From positions 62,001-126,000 of the forward strand of contig DATBYF010000017.1 of the NCBI GenBank assembly GCA_036513895.1: a DNA stretch of 64,000 nucleotides, written 5' to 3'. The notes beneath the pieces are model-generated. The model searched no databases and was not told where the DNA came from. It saw nothing but the letters and a program-made list of their open reading frames with translations. Both the position numbers and the translations under genes were made by a program. The stretch is from Palsa-147 sp036513895. Lineage in GTDB: Bacteria > Acidobacteriota > Terriglobia > Acidiferrales > UBA7541. This document shows, in pieces, positions 11,001 through 19,423 of the stretch. The stretch's first letter is position 1, and every line of letters begins with the position of its first letter.

Positions 11001-11167
11001 GCCGGCCGCTCGGCGTGACGATTATAGGCGGACTCATCGTGAGCCAGATGCTCACTCTATTCACGACACCTGTGGTTTACCTGTATCTTGACCGCATGCG
11101 CCTGCGCTGGGCGAAACAACACAAGAAACGGGCCGGTATGACGGCGCCGCAAGAGGAGTTGGGATGA
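8060..11167 (+). CDS. mdtC: RND efflux pump, MdtC-like
   Basis: The second RND transporter of the operon, 1035 residues, which is the normal family length. It shows the family N-terminus (PFIHRPVATTLLTAAI), the proton-relay motif GFVVDDAIVVIENI, the TM10 motif GIVKKNAIMMIDFA and the conserved FRPILMTTMAAL segment. It is clearly related to the preceding pump but lacks its Ser/Thr insert. In E. coli the MdtB and MdtC proteins assemble as a B2C heterotrimer; the tandem arrangement suggests the same here, which is inference. The ATG follows the upstream stop by two bases. Confidence 0.93.
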   Translation: MSLSSPFIHRPVATTLLTAAIALAGLVAFQVLPVSPLPQIDFPTISVGASLPGASPEIMASSVATPLERQFGRIAGVTEMTSSSFLGTTSVTLQFDLNRNIDGAARDVQAAINAARSYLPTNLPSNPTYRKVNPADAPIMILALTSDVYDRGPLYDAASTIIQQKLSQIQGVGQVSVGGSSLPSVRVELNPTQLNSYGLGLNDIARMFSSQNANLAKGQIANNLTSSDIVDNDQLLKADNYKPLVVGYHNGAAITLSDIADVQDSVENIRAAGFVDGKPCVILIIFRQPGANIIDTVDRVRAAIPALKASIPAAMVITYVFDRTTTIRASVKDVERSLIISISLVILVVFLFLRNLRATLIPSVAVPVSLIGTFGVMYLFHYSIDNLSLMALTISTGFVVDDAIVVIENISRYLEAGMRPMEAALKGASEIGFTVLSISISLVAVFIPILMMGGIIGRLFREFAVTLSVAILVSLAISLTTTPMMCSRLLKHIREEDHGPVFRASEKGFQWVLRTYERSLTWVLQHSALTLFVLFATIGLNIFLLMVVPKGFFPQQDNGTVFGGLQGAQDISFQAMQNITRRYVDIITQDPAVLHVSAFTGGGGAVNTGFVYMALKPLAERKIGAGQVIDRLRPKLMSVPGATVFLQAGQDLRIGGRQSNAQFQYTIQSDNLTDLVNWGPTLLQQMRKLPGLTDVNTDQQNSGLQTELVYDRATASRMGITPQTIDNTLYEAFGQAQVSTMYTPLNQYHVVMEVAPKYWQSPEGLNNIYIPTANGGVVPLSAITKFQDTTAPLAVNHQGQYPSVTVSFNLSPGVALGDAAREIMDMEQRIGMPATIHGMFSGTLQAFQSSLSTQPMLIITALMAVYIVLGILYESFIHPITILSTLPSAGVGAVLALMLFKMDLSIIALIGIILLIGIVKKNAIMMIDFALAAERNEGKTSAEAIYQACLLRFRPILMTTMAALFGALPLALGTGTGSELRRPLGVTIIGGLIVSQMLTLFTTPVVYLYLDRMRLRWAKQHKKRAGMTAPQEELG

Positions 11168-11168
11168 T

Positions 11169-12824
11169 TTGGCGAGTGTCGCGTGCAACGATCGGCGTTC
11201 GATGATCATGATGGCTCCGGGGATAAATTTCTTGAAGCACAAATCCAAGGCGTTTCCGTGGGGAGCAAAAGCGAAGGTGGTGGCGCTCGCTCTTGCCGTG
11301 CTGCTCGTTTTGGATGGCTGCACCGTTGGTCCGAAATACCATAAGCCGTCTGCGCCAACGCCTGGCGCATACAAAGAACTCACGCCGGATGATATGAAGA
11401 ATACGGACGGTTGGAAGGTGGCGCAGCCGAAGGACGACGTGTTGCACGGAAAGTGGTGGGAAATATTCAACGATCCTCAGCTCAACACTCTGGAAGAGCA
11501 GGTGAACCTTTCGAACCAGAATGTGGCTGCGGCATTTGCGAGCTTTATGGCTTCGCGCGCCATGGTGAAAGAGGCGCGCTCACAATATTTCCCGACGTTG
11601 ACGACGTCGCCGGGCATCACTTACCAGCGCCAGCCAATCGCCGGAAGTGGCGCAGGCGGCACCGGCACGGGTGGCGGCACGAGTTCGACGGCGGGCACAG
11701 CGTTTACAGAATACTCGCTGCCGTTTGATGCGACATGGGTGCCTGATTTGTGGGGTCGAGTCCGGAATCAGGTACGCGCTAACGCGGCGGCCGCCCAGGC
11801 GAGCGCTGCGGATCTAGAAAACACTCGGTTGACGATGCAATCGGAGTTGGCGGTGGATTATTTCAGCCTTCGCGGGCAGGATGCGCTGAAAGAATTGCTG
11901 GATTCGACGGTTGTCGCGTATCGCCAATCGCTTGAACTGACGCGTGCGCTGTATGAGACCGGCATCGATTCCGACGAGTCCGTAGCGCAAGCAGAAACTC
12001 AACTCGAAATCACGCAGGCGCAGGACACGAATCTCGGAATCTTGCGGGCACAGTATGAACACGCCATCGCTATGCTTGTGGGGCAGCCGGCCTCCACTTT
12101 TTCAATCACATCGATGCCCTGGAATGTAGCTCCTCCAGCGATTCCGTTCGGTGTTCCGTCGCAACTTCTCGAGCGGCGTCCGGATATTGCGGCGAATGAG
12201 CGGCTCATGGCGCAGGCGAACGCTCAAATCGGCGTCGCGACGGCAGCGTATTACCCGACACTGACACTGAGCGCGGCGGCAGGACTGCAGAGCACTTCGT
12301 TCGTCAATTGGTTCACGTGGCCGTCGCGGTTCTGGTCGGTAGGGCCATCCCTTGCGGAGACAATCTTTGACGCCGGATTGCGACGCGCGACCGTAGAGCA
12401 ATACCGCGCGCAGTACGATGAGTCCGTGGCGAACTATCGTGAGACCGTGCTGACAGCTTTCCAACAAGTGGAAGATAATCTGGCTTCCCTGCGAATTCTA
12501 TCGGTGGAAATTCAACAGCAGAACGCGGGCGTGACGTCGGCAGAAAGAAATCTATCGCTGGCCACAGACCGTTATAAGTTGGGAATCGATCCATATCTGA
12601 ACGTGATCACCGCACAGACAACACTGTTGGGCGCCCAGCAGACGGCGGTGAATCTGCACATTCAGCAGATGACGTCGAGCGTGCAACTCGTGGAGGCGCT
12701 TGGCGGAGGGTGGGATTCGTCTCAACTACCGTCACAGCACCAGCTTATATCAAACAGTTCGACAAATTCTGCTGCACCCAATCCTTCCTCTAATCCCCAG
12801 GGAACTCCCAACATGAATCCGTAG
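11169..12824 (+). CDS. NodT/OprM-family outer-membrane efflux lipoprotein
   Basis: A TolC-like outer-membrane factor with two OEP repeats; the family forms trimeric channels spanning the outer membrane and periplasm. A hydrophobic signal (VVALALAVLLVLDG) ends in a lipobox cysteine followed by TVGPKYHKP, the hallmark of the NodT/OprM group. Helical repeats typical of the family (for example LLERRPDIAANERLMAQANAQ) follow. The tail is Asn/Ser/Pro-rich. It completes the adaptor-pump-pump-channel operon. The start is uncertain: a TTG at 11169 has GAGGAG ten bases upstream, while ATGs at 11202 and 11211 would give a more ordinary signal peptide. Confidence 0.9.
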   Translation: MASVACNDRRSMIMMAPGINFLKHKSKAFPWGAKAKVVALALAVLLVLDGCTVGPKYHKPSAPTPGAYKELTPDDMKNTDGWKVAQPKDDVLHGKWWEIFNDPQLNTLEEQVNLSNQNVAAAFASFMASRAMVKEARSQYFPTLTTSPGITYQRQPIAGSGAGGTGTGGGTSSTAGTAFTEYSLPFDATWVPDLWGRVRNQVRANAAAAQASAADLENTRLTMQSELAVDYFSLRGQDALKELLDSTVVAYRQSLELTRALYETGIDSDESVAQAETQLEITQAQDTNLGILRAQYEHAIAMLVGQPASTFSITSMPWNVAPPAIPFGVPSQLLERRPDIAANERLMAQANAQIGVATAAYYPTLTLSAAAGLQSTSFVNWFTWPSRFWSVGPSLAETIFDAGLRRATVEQYRAQYDESVANYRETVLTAFQQVEDNLASLRILSVEIQQQNAGVTSAERNLSLATDRYKLGIDPYLNVITAQTTLLGAQQTAVNLHIQQMTSSVQLVEALGGGWDSSQLPSQHQLISNSSTNSAAPNPSSNPQGTPNMNP

Positions 12825-12864
12825 TGGTCCGCGGATCTATCGGTTGGCTTGTGTTCGCGGCGTT

Positions 12865-13179
12865 TTATTTTGTAGAAAAGACGCTTGCCAGCGGCAAGAT
12901 AACCATCGGGACCGTTCTCGCGCGCTTCGTGTTCAAATACCAGCAAGTGGAAAAGCCGGAATGCGGGAAAAGCGCGCGAACGCAGGTTTGATTTTGCGGA
13001 TCACCGAACATGTACTCTGCCTTGCCGTCTTTGTGGGGGATTTCATAAAGCGGCTGTATCTTCACGACCCCGTAGGCGGCGCTGGGATCTTTTGCGGACA
13101 TTTTTATTCGCAAAAAGACGTAGTCGGAGATGTAGACAAGCGCGAGACCTGCGACAGCTACTATGAGAATGCGCTTCAT
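12865..13179 (-). CDS. Small membrane-anchored protein of unknown function
   Basis: 104 residues. The N-terminus (MKRILIVAVAGLALVYISDYVFL) is a membrane anchor or uncleaved signal, followed by a short periplasmic domain with aromatic residues and two cysteines (TCVRALF, STCWYL). From memory this looks like a conserved acidobacterial protein, but I cannot name a function. It converges with the efflux operon and stands alone upstream of aspartate kinase on the same strand. The ribosome-binding site is weak. Confidence 0.6.
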   Translation of the reverse strand: MKRILIVAVAGLALVYISDYVFLRIKMSAKDPSAAYGVVKIQPLYEIPHKDGKAEYMFGDPQNQTCVRALFPHSGFSTCWYLNTKRARTVPMVILPLASVFSTK

Positions 13180-13230
13180 TTGTTCGGGACACTATAAGCG
13201 GTCTCGCACGCATAGGGAATTGCAAATCAT

Positions 13231-14655
13231 CTACGGTGAAGTGCTGCCGACTTCATGAAGCCGAAACTCGGCGTGCAGCGCCTTCACGGCGCGCTGCATC
13301 GCTTGTTCTTCGACGACACAAGAAATGTTGTACTCCGAAGAGCCCTGTGCGATGGCGATGATATTGATTCCTTCGCGACCGAGTGCGTTGAACGTACGGC
13401 CCGCCACGCCAGGAGTGCCGCGCATATTCTCACCAACTGCCGCGACGATCGCGATGTTGCGGTCTTCGGAAATGTGATCGACGGTGTGTTCCTCAACTTC
13501 CGGCGCGAATGCTTCGCGAAGAGCGGCAACGGTGCGCTTCTCATCGGCTGTCGGGATGACGAAACAAATATCGTTCTGAGAAGAAGATTGGGTGACGAAA
13601 AGAACGTTCGCGCGCGTCGCAGAAGTTGCGGCGAATGAGCGCGCGAGCACGTCTGTCAAGCCCACGATTCCCGGGCCACCGACGGTCACGAGAGTCACAT
13701 CGCGAATGGCCGTGAGCGCTTTGACGCCGCCGGCGGTAGAGATGCCGTCGGCCATAATTCTCGTACCCAGTTTTTCGGGCGCAAAGCTATTGCGAATCCA
13801 TACCGGCACATTGGCGGCCGTTACGGGTCGCAGCGTGTTTGGATGAAGAACTTTGGCGCCAAAAAATGCGAGCTCAGCAGCTTCGTTGTAAGAAATTTCC
13901 GGGAGCGTCCGAGCTTCCGGAACGAGGCGCGGATCGGCAGTTTTCACGCCGTCGACGTCAGTCCAGATGATGGTTTCTGTCGCGCCTAGTGCTGCGCCCA
14001 GGATCGTAGCTGAATAATCCGAGCCGCCACGACCAAGAGTTGTTTGCACGCCATCAAGCGTCGAGCCGATGAAACCGGTAACGATTGGGACAACGCCATC
14101 GTTCAATAGTGGGCGAAGTCGCGCTTCAGAACGCCGGTGCGTTTCTTCCATTAGCGGCTCCGCTCGGCCGTGGTGCGAATCCGTGATGATGACCTCTGTG
14201 GCAGATATGGGCACGCTGCGGCGGCCCAACTGAGAGATCGCTCCCGCCAGGAGAGGAGCCGAAAGACGCTCACCAATTCCCGAAATTGCGTCGAGGGCGC
14301 GCGGAGTGAGCTCGCGAAGAAGAGCTGTGCCGTGCAGCATCCGTTCGAGCTCATTTAGAACGCGCGCGTGGGCTGATGCTATCGCGACTCGCGAGTCTTG
14401 AACGAGTGCTTCAACGACGGCTTCATGTTGCGCTTTTAATTCGTGAACCAGCGGCGTGACATGTTCCTCTTCGCCTGCTTCGGCGCGTCGTGCTGCCTCA
14501 ATCAGGCGATTGGTGACGCCGCTCATCGCTGAAACAACCACGACGACCGGCTGCCGTTCCGCGGCTGCCTTGACGATCTCCGCCGCACGGCGGATACAAA
14601 TTGCATCCCCCACCGACGTCCCGCCAAATTTCATGACACAAAGACAAGAACTCAT
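13231..14655 (-). CDS. lysC: Aspartate kinase
   Basis: Aspartokinase phosphorylates aspartate, the first step of the lysine, threonine, methionine and diaminopimelate pathway. The family signature KFGGTSVGD is near the N-terminus, the amino-acid kinase domain covers about residues 8-300 (GRGGSDYSATILGAAL, WTDVDGVKTADPR), and two ACT regulatory domains form the C-terminal third, ending in the conserved SSEYNISCVV region. I chose the ATG at 14655 (474 residues) because KFGGTS then lies eight residues in, as is usual, and GAGG stands about nine bases upstream. An in-frame ATG at 14739 would add 28 uncharacteristic residues. ACT domains imply allosteric control by end-product amino acids. Confidence 0.95.
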   Translation of the reverse strand: MSSCLCVMKFGGTSVGDAICIRRAAEIVKAAAERQPVVVVVSAMSGVTNRLIEAARRAEAGEEEHVTPLVHELKAQHEAVVEALVQDSRVAIASAHARVLNELERMLHGTALLRELTPRALDAISGIGERLSAPLLAGAISQLGRRSVPISATEVIITDSHHGRAEPLMEETHRRSEARLRPLLNDGVVPIVTGFIGSTLDGVQTTLGRGGSDYSATILGAALGATETIIWTDVDGVKTADPRLVPEARTLPEISYNEAAELAFFGAKVLHPNTLRPVTAANVPVWIRNSFAPEKLGTRIMADGISTAGGVKALTAIRDVTLVTVGGPGIVGLTDVLARSFAATSATRANVLFVTQSSSQNDICFVIPTADEKRTVAALREAFAPEVEEHTVDHISEDRNIAIVAAVGENMRGTPGVAGRTFNALGREGINIIAIAQGSSEYNISCVVEEQAMQRAVKALHAEFRLHEVGSTSP

Positions 14656-14887
14656 CACCGATGGCCTCGCGGTTCCATCAGACAGGGCGAACAGGAATCT
14701 GGTGCAGCGGGCGGCTTCCGTTTCATCGAAAGTGCGCAACCCGCAGAGCTATTAAAAGTGTATTTCAAGCGCGGCGTTTTCGGCAGACGAATTGCCGGTG
14801 TGTGCTCAGTTGTGATTCTGACCTGTATAAGGCGAAGGTGTGAAAACTTGACTGAAGTTCAATGCGGCTCAACAGCTGTGCCAGCGA

Positions 14888-15697
14888 TTATTGCGGCGTC
14901 CACTGCGGATGAGAGGTGAAAAGGCCGTGCACAATTCCGATTTGGTAAGTTAGGAACAATCCGAAGGCGAGACTTAGAAGGCCCGTTGCCACTCGCAATG
15001 TCCGATTGAGATTTGAGAAGCGATTGCTTGCGTAAGTGAAGGGAACTGCGATTGCGGCAGTGATGAGCATCATTCCCGCAATTGTGCCGATGCCGAAGAC
15101 GAGGAGGTATGCGACGGCCCATCGCGGTTGGCGAATCGTGGTGAGGACCAATAGGGCGACGGCGGCAGAGCCCGCGAGTCCGTGGACGAGTCCAACCAGA
15201 AGCGGGCGAAGAACTTGATACATGCCGAGCTTTCCGAACGCGCGATCGAGGAATCCGAGCGAGGCATTTTCGGTCGAGTGCGAATGTGATTCGGGATTGT
15301 GCACGTGCGGATGAATATGGACGTGGCCGCCGTGACTATGGCGATGCGTATGCACCAAGGAAGAACCAACAGGCGAATGCGGGAATTGATCGTTGACCCA
15401 CTGCATCATGCCGGTGAGGTTCAGGATGCCGAGCAAAATCAGCATCAAGCCTACCGAAAATTCCATCGAGAGGCCTAGCCGCGTGGGAATCACCCAGCCG
15501 ACAAGAATGATTCCTGCGCCGACGGCGAAAATCGTGATGGTGTGGCCCACGCCCCAGAGCGCGCCAATCCACGCGGCGGGCCCAATGCTGCGTTCACGGC
15601 TTACGATCGTCGTCACGGCGATGACGTGATCGGGATCGGTGGCGTGCCGCATCCCGAGAAAAAATCCGAGGGCGATGATGGAGAGGACGCTGATCAT
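14888..15697 (-). CDS. Nickel/cobalt permease, NicO/HupE type
   Basis: A polytopic membrane protein of 269 residues carrying the nickel-permease signature MRHATDPDHV (HX4DH) in the first helix. A histidine-rich loop lies mid-protein (about residues 115-140, many HxH and HSH units). Such loops bind Ni(II) or Co(II). It is the last gene of the hyp operon, 36 bases after hypB, so nickel import for the hydrogenase is the likely role rather than metal export, although RcnA exporters share this family. The second half has SAAVALLVL and FGIGTIAGM helices typical of the group. Confidence 0.88.
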   Translation of the reverse strand: MISVLSIIALGFFLGMRHATDPDHVIAVTTIVSRERSIGPAAWIGALWGVGHTITIFAVGAGIILVGWVIPTRLGLSMEFSVGLMLILLGILNLTGMMQWVNDQFPHSPVGSSLVHTHRHSHGGHVHIHPHVHNPESHSHSTENASLGFLDRAFGKLGMYQVLRPLLVGLVHGLAGSAAVALLVLTTIRQPRWAVAYLLVFGIGTIAGMMLITAAIAVPFTYASNRFSNLNRTLRVATGLLSLAFGLFLTYQIGIVHGLFTSHPQWTPQ

Positions 15698-15733
15698 GTT
15701 TGCACAAAGTTCACCATCGCCCGAATTGGAGGC

Positions 15734-16447
15734 CTAGGCCGAAGATGACAGCGAACCGAGTTCCGGCTGAAGTTTCGAGGCACGGAGTTCCGCCTGGCGG
15801 GACCGGAGGTACCCCAAGAATTCAGCCATGCCCTCACCGGTCTTCGAAGAGACGTGAAAGATCTCCATCCCGGGCCGAACGGCGCGAATATTTCGGTTCA
15901 CAGCTTCGAGGTCAAACTCCGTTGCGGCCGCGAGATCGAGCTTGGTTACGACGGCGATGTCCGCCGTATTAAAAATCGTCGGATATTTTAGCGGCTTATC
16001 TTCGCCTTCGGTGACGGAAATTAGCACAAGACGAAGATTTTCGCCAAGATCGTAAGAAGAGGGGCAAACAAGATTGCCCACATTTTCGATGAAAAGGAAA
16101 TCGAGCAGGCCGACGTCCCATCCTTCGAGTGCATTTTGAACCATCGCTGCCTCGAGATGGCATAGCGTGCCGGTGGTGATCTGCCGGACCGGCGTCTGGC
16201 TGCGGGCGAGACGCGCTGCGTCATTATCTGTCGCGAGGTCGCCTACGAGCGCGGCCATTCGATAGCGCGGGCGGAGCGACGTGAGAACTTTTTCCAAAAA
16301 CGCGGTCTTGCCCGAGCCGGGACTCGAAACGAGGCTCGCTACAAAAACTTCCGCGTCGCTGAATTTCTGACGAAGCGCGCGGGCAACGATATCGTTTTGC
16401 TTTAGAACATTTTCGCGGACTTCGACGAGCCTGGGCCTTGCTTTCAT
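15734..16447 (-). CDS. hypB: Hydrogenase nickel-insertion GTPase HypB
   Basis: HypB is the SIMIBI-class GTPase that works with HypA to load nickel into the hydrogenase large subunit. The P-loop is SSPGSGKTAFL, the switch region includes DLATDND, the metal-binding motif GTLCHLEA is present, and the ENVGNLVCPSSYDLGE and TKLDL motifs are intact. No N-terminal His-rich stretch or CxxCGC motif is seen, so it probably does not store nickel; the His-rich permease next door may handle metal capture. It overlaps hypA by four bases (ATGA). Confidence 0.96.
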   Translation of the reverse strand: MKARPRLVEVRENVLKQNDIVARALRQKFSDAEVFVASLVSSPGSGKTAFLEKVLTSLRPRYRMAALVGDLATDNDAARLARSQTPVRQITTGTLCHLEAAMVQNALEGWDVGLLDFLFIENVGNLVCPSSYDLGENLRLVLISVTEGEDKPLKYPTIFNTADIAVVTKLDLAAATEFDLEAVNRNIRAVRPGMEIFHVSSKTGEGMAEFLGYLRSRQAELRASKLQPELGSLSSSA

Positions 16448-16791
16448 TCGAGTATCTCCAGCGCGGTGACCATAAGTTCACGCCCCTCGGCGATATCGGC
16501 GCTCGGCGTGCCGCATTCGGAACAACACATCCATTGTAACGAAGCAACGGGCCGCACTGTGTGGCAGTTCGGACAATTCACGCGGACCGGAATCTCTTCG
16601 ATTTTGAGCTGAGATCCCTCGAGCGACGTTTGGAAGCAGGCCATTTCATATGACGAAAGTAGCGCGTCCTTGACGACACCTGAGAGCTTGCCCAGCTTCA
16701 GGTGAACGGCGCCGACGTGGACATCGCCGAGGCTGTGCGCTTCGTCCTGCACGAGGTCAACGATGCTCATCGCGATGGATAGTTCGTGCAT
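16444..16791 (-). CDS. hypA: Hydrogenase nickel metallochaperone HypA
   Basis: 115 residues, normal for HypA. It starts MHELSIA, with the N-terminal His-2 and Glu-3 that bind nickel. A zinc site is formed by CPNC and CSEC pairs in the C-terminal half. It hands nickel to the large-subunit precursor together with HypB. It lies 28 bases downstream of hypF and overlaps hypB, so the three are co-transcribed. Confidence 0.96.
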   Translation of the reverse strand: MHELSIAMSIVDLVQDEAHSLGDVHVGAVHLKLGKLSGVVKDALLSSYEMACFQTSLEGSQLKIEEIPVRVNCPNCHTVRPVASLQWMCCSECGTPSADIAEGRELMVTALEILE

Positions 16792-16819
16792 AAGTTCGTG
16801 AGCTTCGATAGCGGGACTT

Positions 16820-19165
16820 CTACCGGTGCGAAGCTGCCATCTCTGTCTCTGATTTGCCTGACTTCTCCGACGCCTCTGTGTTCGCGTTTTGCGAAGCTTC
16901 GAAGTTGGACGCGAATTGGCCGAAAGCGGCGAGCGCGGCCTGTCCGAGACTGATTCCGCCGTCGTTCGGTGGGACGGCGTGATTCGTCCAGATTCGCAAT
17001 CGCGAATTCTCGAGATAGAGCTTTATATCTTCGAGTAAGAGTTCGTTCTGAAAAACCCCGCCGGACAATACAACCGTTTCGATGCTGGCAATCTCGGCCA
17101 CTGTTGTGATTGCGTCGCAAATTCCCCGCGCTAGCCCTGCTTGGAACGCGCGGGCGATCTCGGATGCGGCGCAGCCGCGCTTCCTATCGCGAATCAATGC
17201 CGAGAGCAGGGGGCGAAAATCGAGTTCTTTTTGTGCGAATGGAAAGGAATACGCATCTTTTCGTCGCGCGCCCCGGGCCGATTGTTCGAGCCAGATTGCG
17301 GCCTGGCCTTCGTATGAAATTTCTCGCGTGAAACCAAGCAGGGCGGCGGCAGCGTCGAATAAGCGGCCCACCGAGGTCGTTGTAAACGTCCGCACGCCTT
17401 TTGAAATTAACTCCAAAGAGCGTTCAAAACGTGTGGGGAAGTGAAATGGCGGCGCTGTGACGTCCGGCAGATCGACTAACTGGGCGAGGAAGCCTGCGGC
17501 GGCTTGCACGGGATGTTGCGCGGCCGCATCCCCTCCAGCCAGAGCGGCTGGACGGAGATGCGCCACGCGATCGAATCCATCGGCCACGCTTCCCACGAAG
17601 ATTTCGCCGCCCCAGATTGTTCCGTCATCGCCAAAGCCGGTCCCGTCGAGACTGACCCCGACGACTCGTGTCTCCCACGCGCTTTTTTCCGCCAGCACGG
17701 AGGCAATATGTGCGCGGTGATGCTGGATTGCATGCTTTTCAACGGCAGGCAGATTTAGGGCTCGCAAGGTCGAGTGATACTCCGGATGCGCGTCATGGAC
17801 GAGGAGAACGTCGTTCCAACTTACGTCATACATCGCCATCAAGTCCTCGATGGTTTTGTCAAATGCGAGGGCCGATTCGTAGTGATCGAGGTCTCCGATA
17901 TGTTGGCTTACGAAGGCCTGGCCTTCGACGACGAGCGTGATCGTGTTTTTTAGGTCTGCGCCAACCGCGAGAATTGGGCGGCTCACCGGAAGAGTCGCGA
18001 CGCAACTCGGCGCATAGCCGCGAGATCTGCGCAGAATCACTGGACCAAAAGTTCCCGTGCGCACGACCGAATCGTCAACGCGGCGGGCGATTGGCCGCTC
18101 GCCGACGAGGAATGCGTCGGCGATTTCCGAGAGGCGCGCGAGTGCGTCGTTATCTTCGTAGGCAATCGGCTCACTCGAGCGATTTGCGCTTGTCATCACC
18201 AGGACATCGGGCGCGCCAGCCGCAAAGAGAAGATGATGAACAGGCGTATACGGGAGCATGACACCGAGTTCATTGTTATCTGGCGCGACACCTGGAAGCT
18301 GACTCTTCGCGGGCGCAAGGACGATTGGCCGAGCGGGCGAGATCAGCAACGATTCGGCGTCGGGGCTTAGCTCGACAAGTTCGCGAGCCGCCGCGAGATG
18401 GGCGACCATCACGGCGAATGGCTTTTCTTTGCGGAATTTTCTTTCGCGCAGAGCTGAAACGGCGTTTGCATTTTTCGCGTCGCACGCCAAGTGGTAGCCG
18501 CCGAGGCCTTTCACAGCGACGATGTTGCCCGAGCGAAGCATTTGTGCGGCACGTTGCACACTCGCGTTGCTGTCGGCAACAAACTCTGTTCCAACTCTGA
18601 GTGAGTACGCAGGGCCGCAATCGGGGCACGCGACCGGTTGCGCATGGAAGCGGCGGTTCGCGGTATCGCCGTATTCGGCCTCGCAGAACGCGTCAAGCGG
18701 CCAGGGTTTCATCGTTGTGTTCGGGCGATCGTAGGGAAGCCGCTCGATCACGGAGTAGCGAGGACCGCAGTTCGTGCAGTTTATATAAGGATAGTGATAG
18801 CGCCGATTTGCGGGATCAAATAGTTCGTGGATGCATGCGTCGCAAACCGGTAGATCGGGCGATATGCGTGCTGAGGGGCGATCGTTTTTTTCACTCTCGC
18901 GAATCGTGAAGTCGCAGAGCCCGATCGCCGGCGTGGAGTGAACTTCGATGGCGGATATTGACGCTGCAGGCGGTAACTCGGTGTTCAGCGCTAGGAGAAA
19001 TTCGGTCAGCGTTTTCGACAAGCCTTCGATGTAAACTTCAACGCCTTCCTCGCCATTCCTGACCCAGCCTGCAAGGGCATGCTCGCGCGCAAGTCGATAG
19101 ACGAACGGGCGAAATCCGACGCCTTGAACTATTCCACGAATTCGGATGGAACATGCTTCCGGCAA
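16820..19165 (-). CDS. hypF: Carbamoyltransferase HypF, third zinc CxxC altered
   Basis: HypF makes the CN ligand precursor by moving a carbamoyl group from carbamoyl phosphate to the C-terminal cysteine of HypE. Domains in order: acylphosphatase (about 1-95, VQGVGFRPFVYRLA), zinc-finger region (about 105-190), YrdC-like (about 200-380) and Kae1-like (about 390-750, with HHRAHIASVLAE). In the zinc region the CDAC, CTNC and CPDC pairs are intact. The third pair, normally PLCxxC, reads PLDAFC here: Asp158 replaces the first Cys and Cys161 is kept. The ATG at 19165 lies 21 bases after the glutaredoxin-like gene. Length (781) is normal, so the protein is probably functional. Confidence 0.95.
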   Translation of the reverse strand: MPEACSIRIRGIVQGVGFRPFVYRLAREHALAGWVRNGEEGVEVYIEGLSKTLTEFLLALNTELPPAASISAIEVHSTPAIGLCDFTIRESEKNDRPSARISPDLPVCDACIHELFDPANRRYHYPYINCTNCGPRYSVIERLPYDRPNTTMKPWPLDAFCEAEYGDTANRRFHAQPVACPDCGPAYSLRVGTEFVADSNASVQRAAQMLRSGNIVAVKGLGGYHLACDAKNANAVSALRERKFRKEKPFAVMVAHLAAARELVELSPDAESLLISPARPIVLAPAKSQLPGVAPDNNELGVMLPYTPVHHLLFAAGAPDVLVMTSANRSSEPIAYEDNDALARLSEIADAFLVGERPIARRVDDSVVRTGTFGPVILRRSRGYAPSCVATLPVSRPILAVGADLKNTITLVVEGQAFVSQHIGDLDHYESALAFDKTIEDLMAMYDVSWNDVLLVHDAHPEYHSTLRALNLPAVEKHAIQHHRAHIASVLAEKSAWETRVVGVSLDGTGFGDDGTIWGGEIFVGSVADGFDRVAHLRPAALAGGDAAAQHPVQAAAGFLAQLVDLPDVTAPPFHFPTRFERSLELISKGVRTFTTTSVGRLFDAAAALLGFTREISYEGQAAIWLEQSARGARRKDAYSFPFAQKELDFRPLLSALIRDRKRGCAASEIARAFQAGLARGICDAITTVAEIASIETVVLSGGVFQNELLLEDIKLYLENSRLRIWTNHAVPPNDGGISLGQAALAAFGQFASNFEASQNANTEASEKSGKSETEMAASHR

Positions 19166-19186
19166 TTCTTTAGTCTCCGTTGGTGA

Positions 19187-19423
19187 TTAATCCGTGTTAA
19201 CTACGCAGCCGTGGCCTTGCCAGCCGATTTGCGAAACCACGCCGTTTTCAACGAGCACTGGAACGGTGCGCTGACCGCCCGTCAGCTCTTTCATGCGCGC
19301 GCGGGCAGCGGAGTCGAGTTCGACGTCGTATTCGATGAACTCGACGCGTCTCCATTCAAGCCACTCGCGCATCTCCTGCGTGTGAGGGCAGCGCGCGGAA
19401 CCGTAAATCTCAAATTTAGCCAC
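19187..19423 (-). CDS. Glutaredoxin-like small protein with CPHT motif
   Basis: 78 residues with a thioredoxin fold outline: KFEIYGSARCPHTQEMREW, then the cis-proline region TVPVLVENG and a C-terminal GWQGHGC. The active-site motif is CPHT, so only one active-site cysteine is present in that motif, with another Cys near the C-terminus. It overlaps the SIS-protein gene by eight bases and precedes hypF by 21, so it belongs to the hydrogenase maturation operon. A role in thiol redox or metal or cluster handling during maturation is inference. Related UXX/CXX thioredoxin-like families exist in which selenocysteine replaces this Cys. Confidence 0.8.
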   Translation of the reverse strand: MAKFEIYGSARCPHTQEMREWLEWRRVEFIEYDVELDSAARARMKELTGGQRTVPVLVENGVVSQIGWQGHGCVVNTD

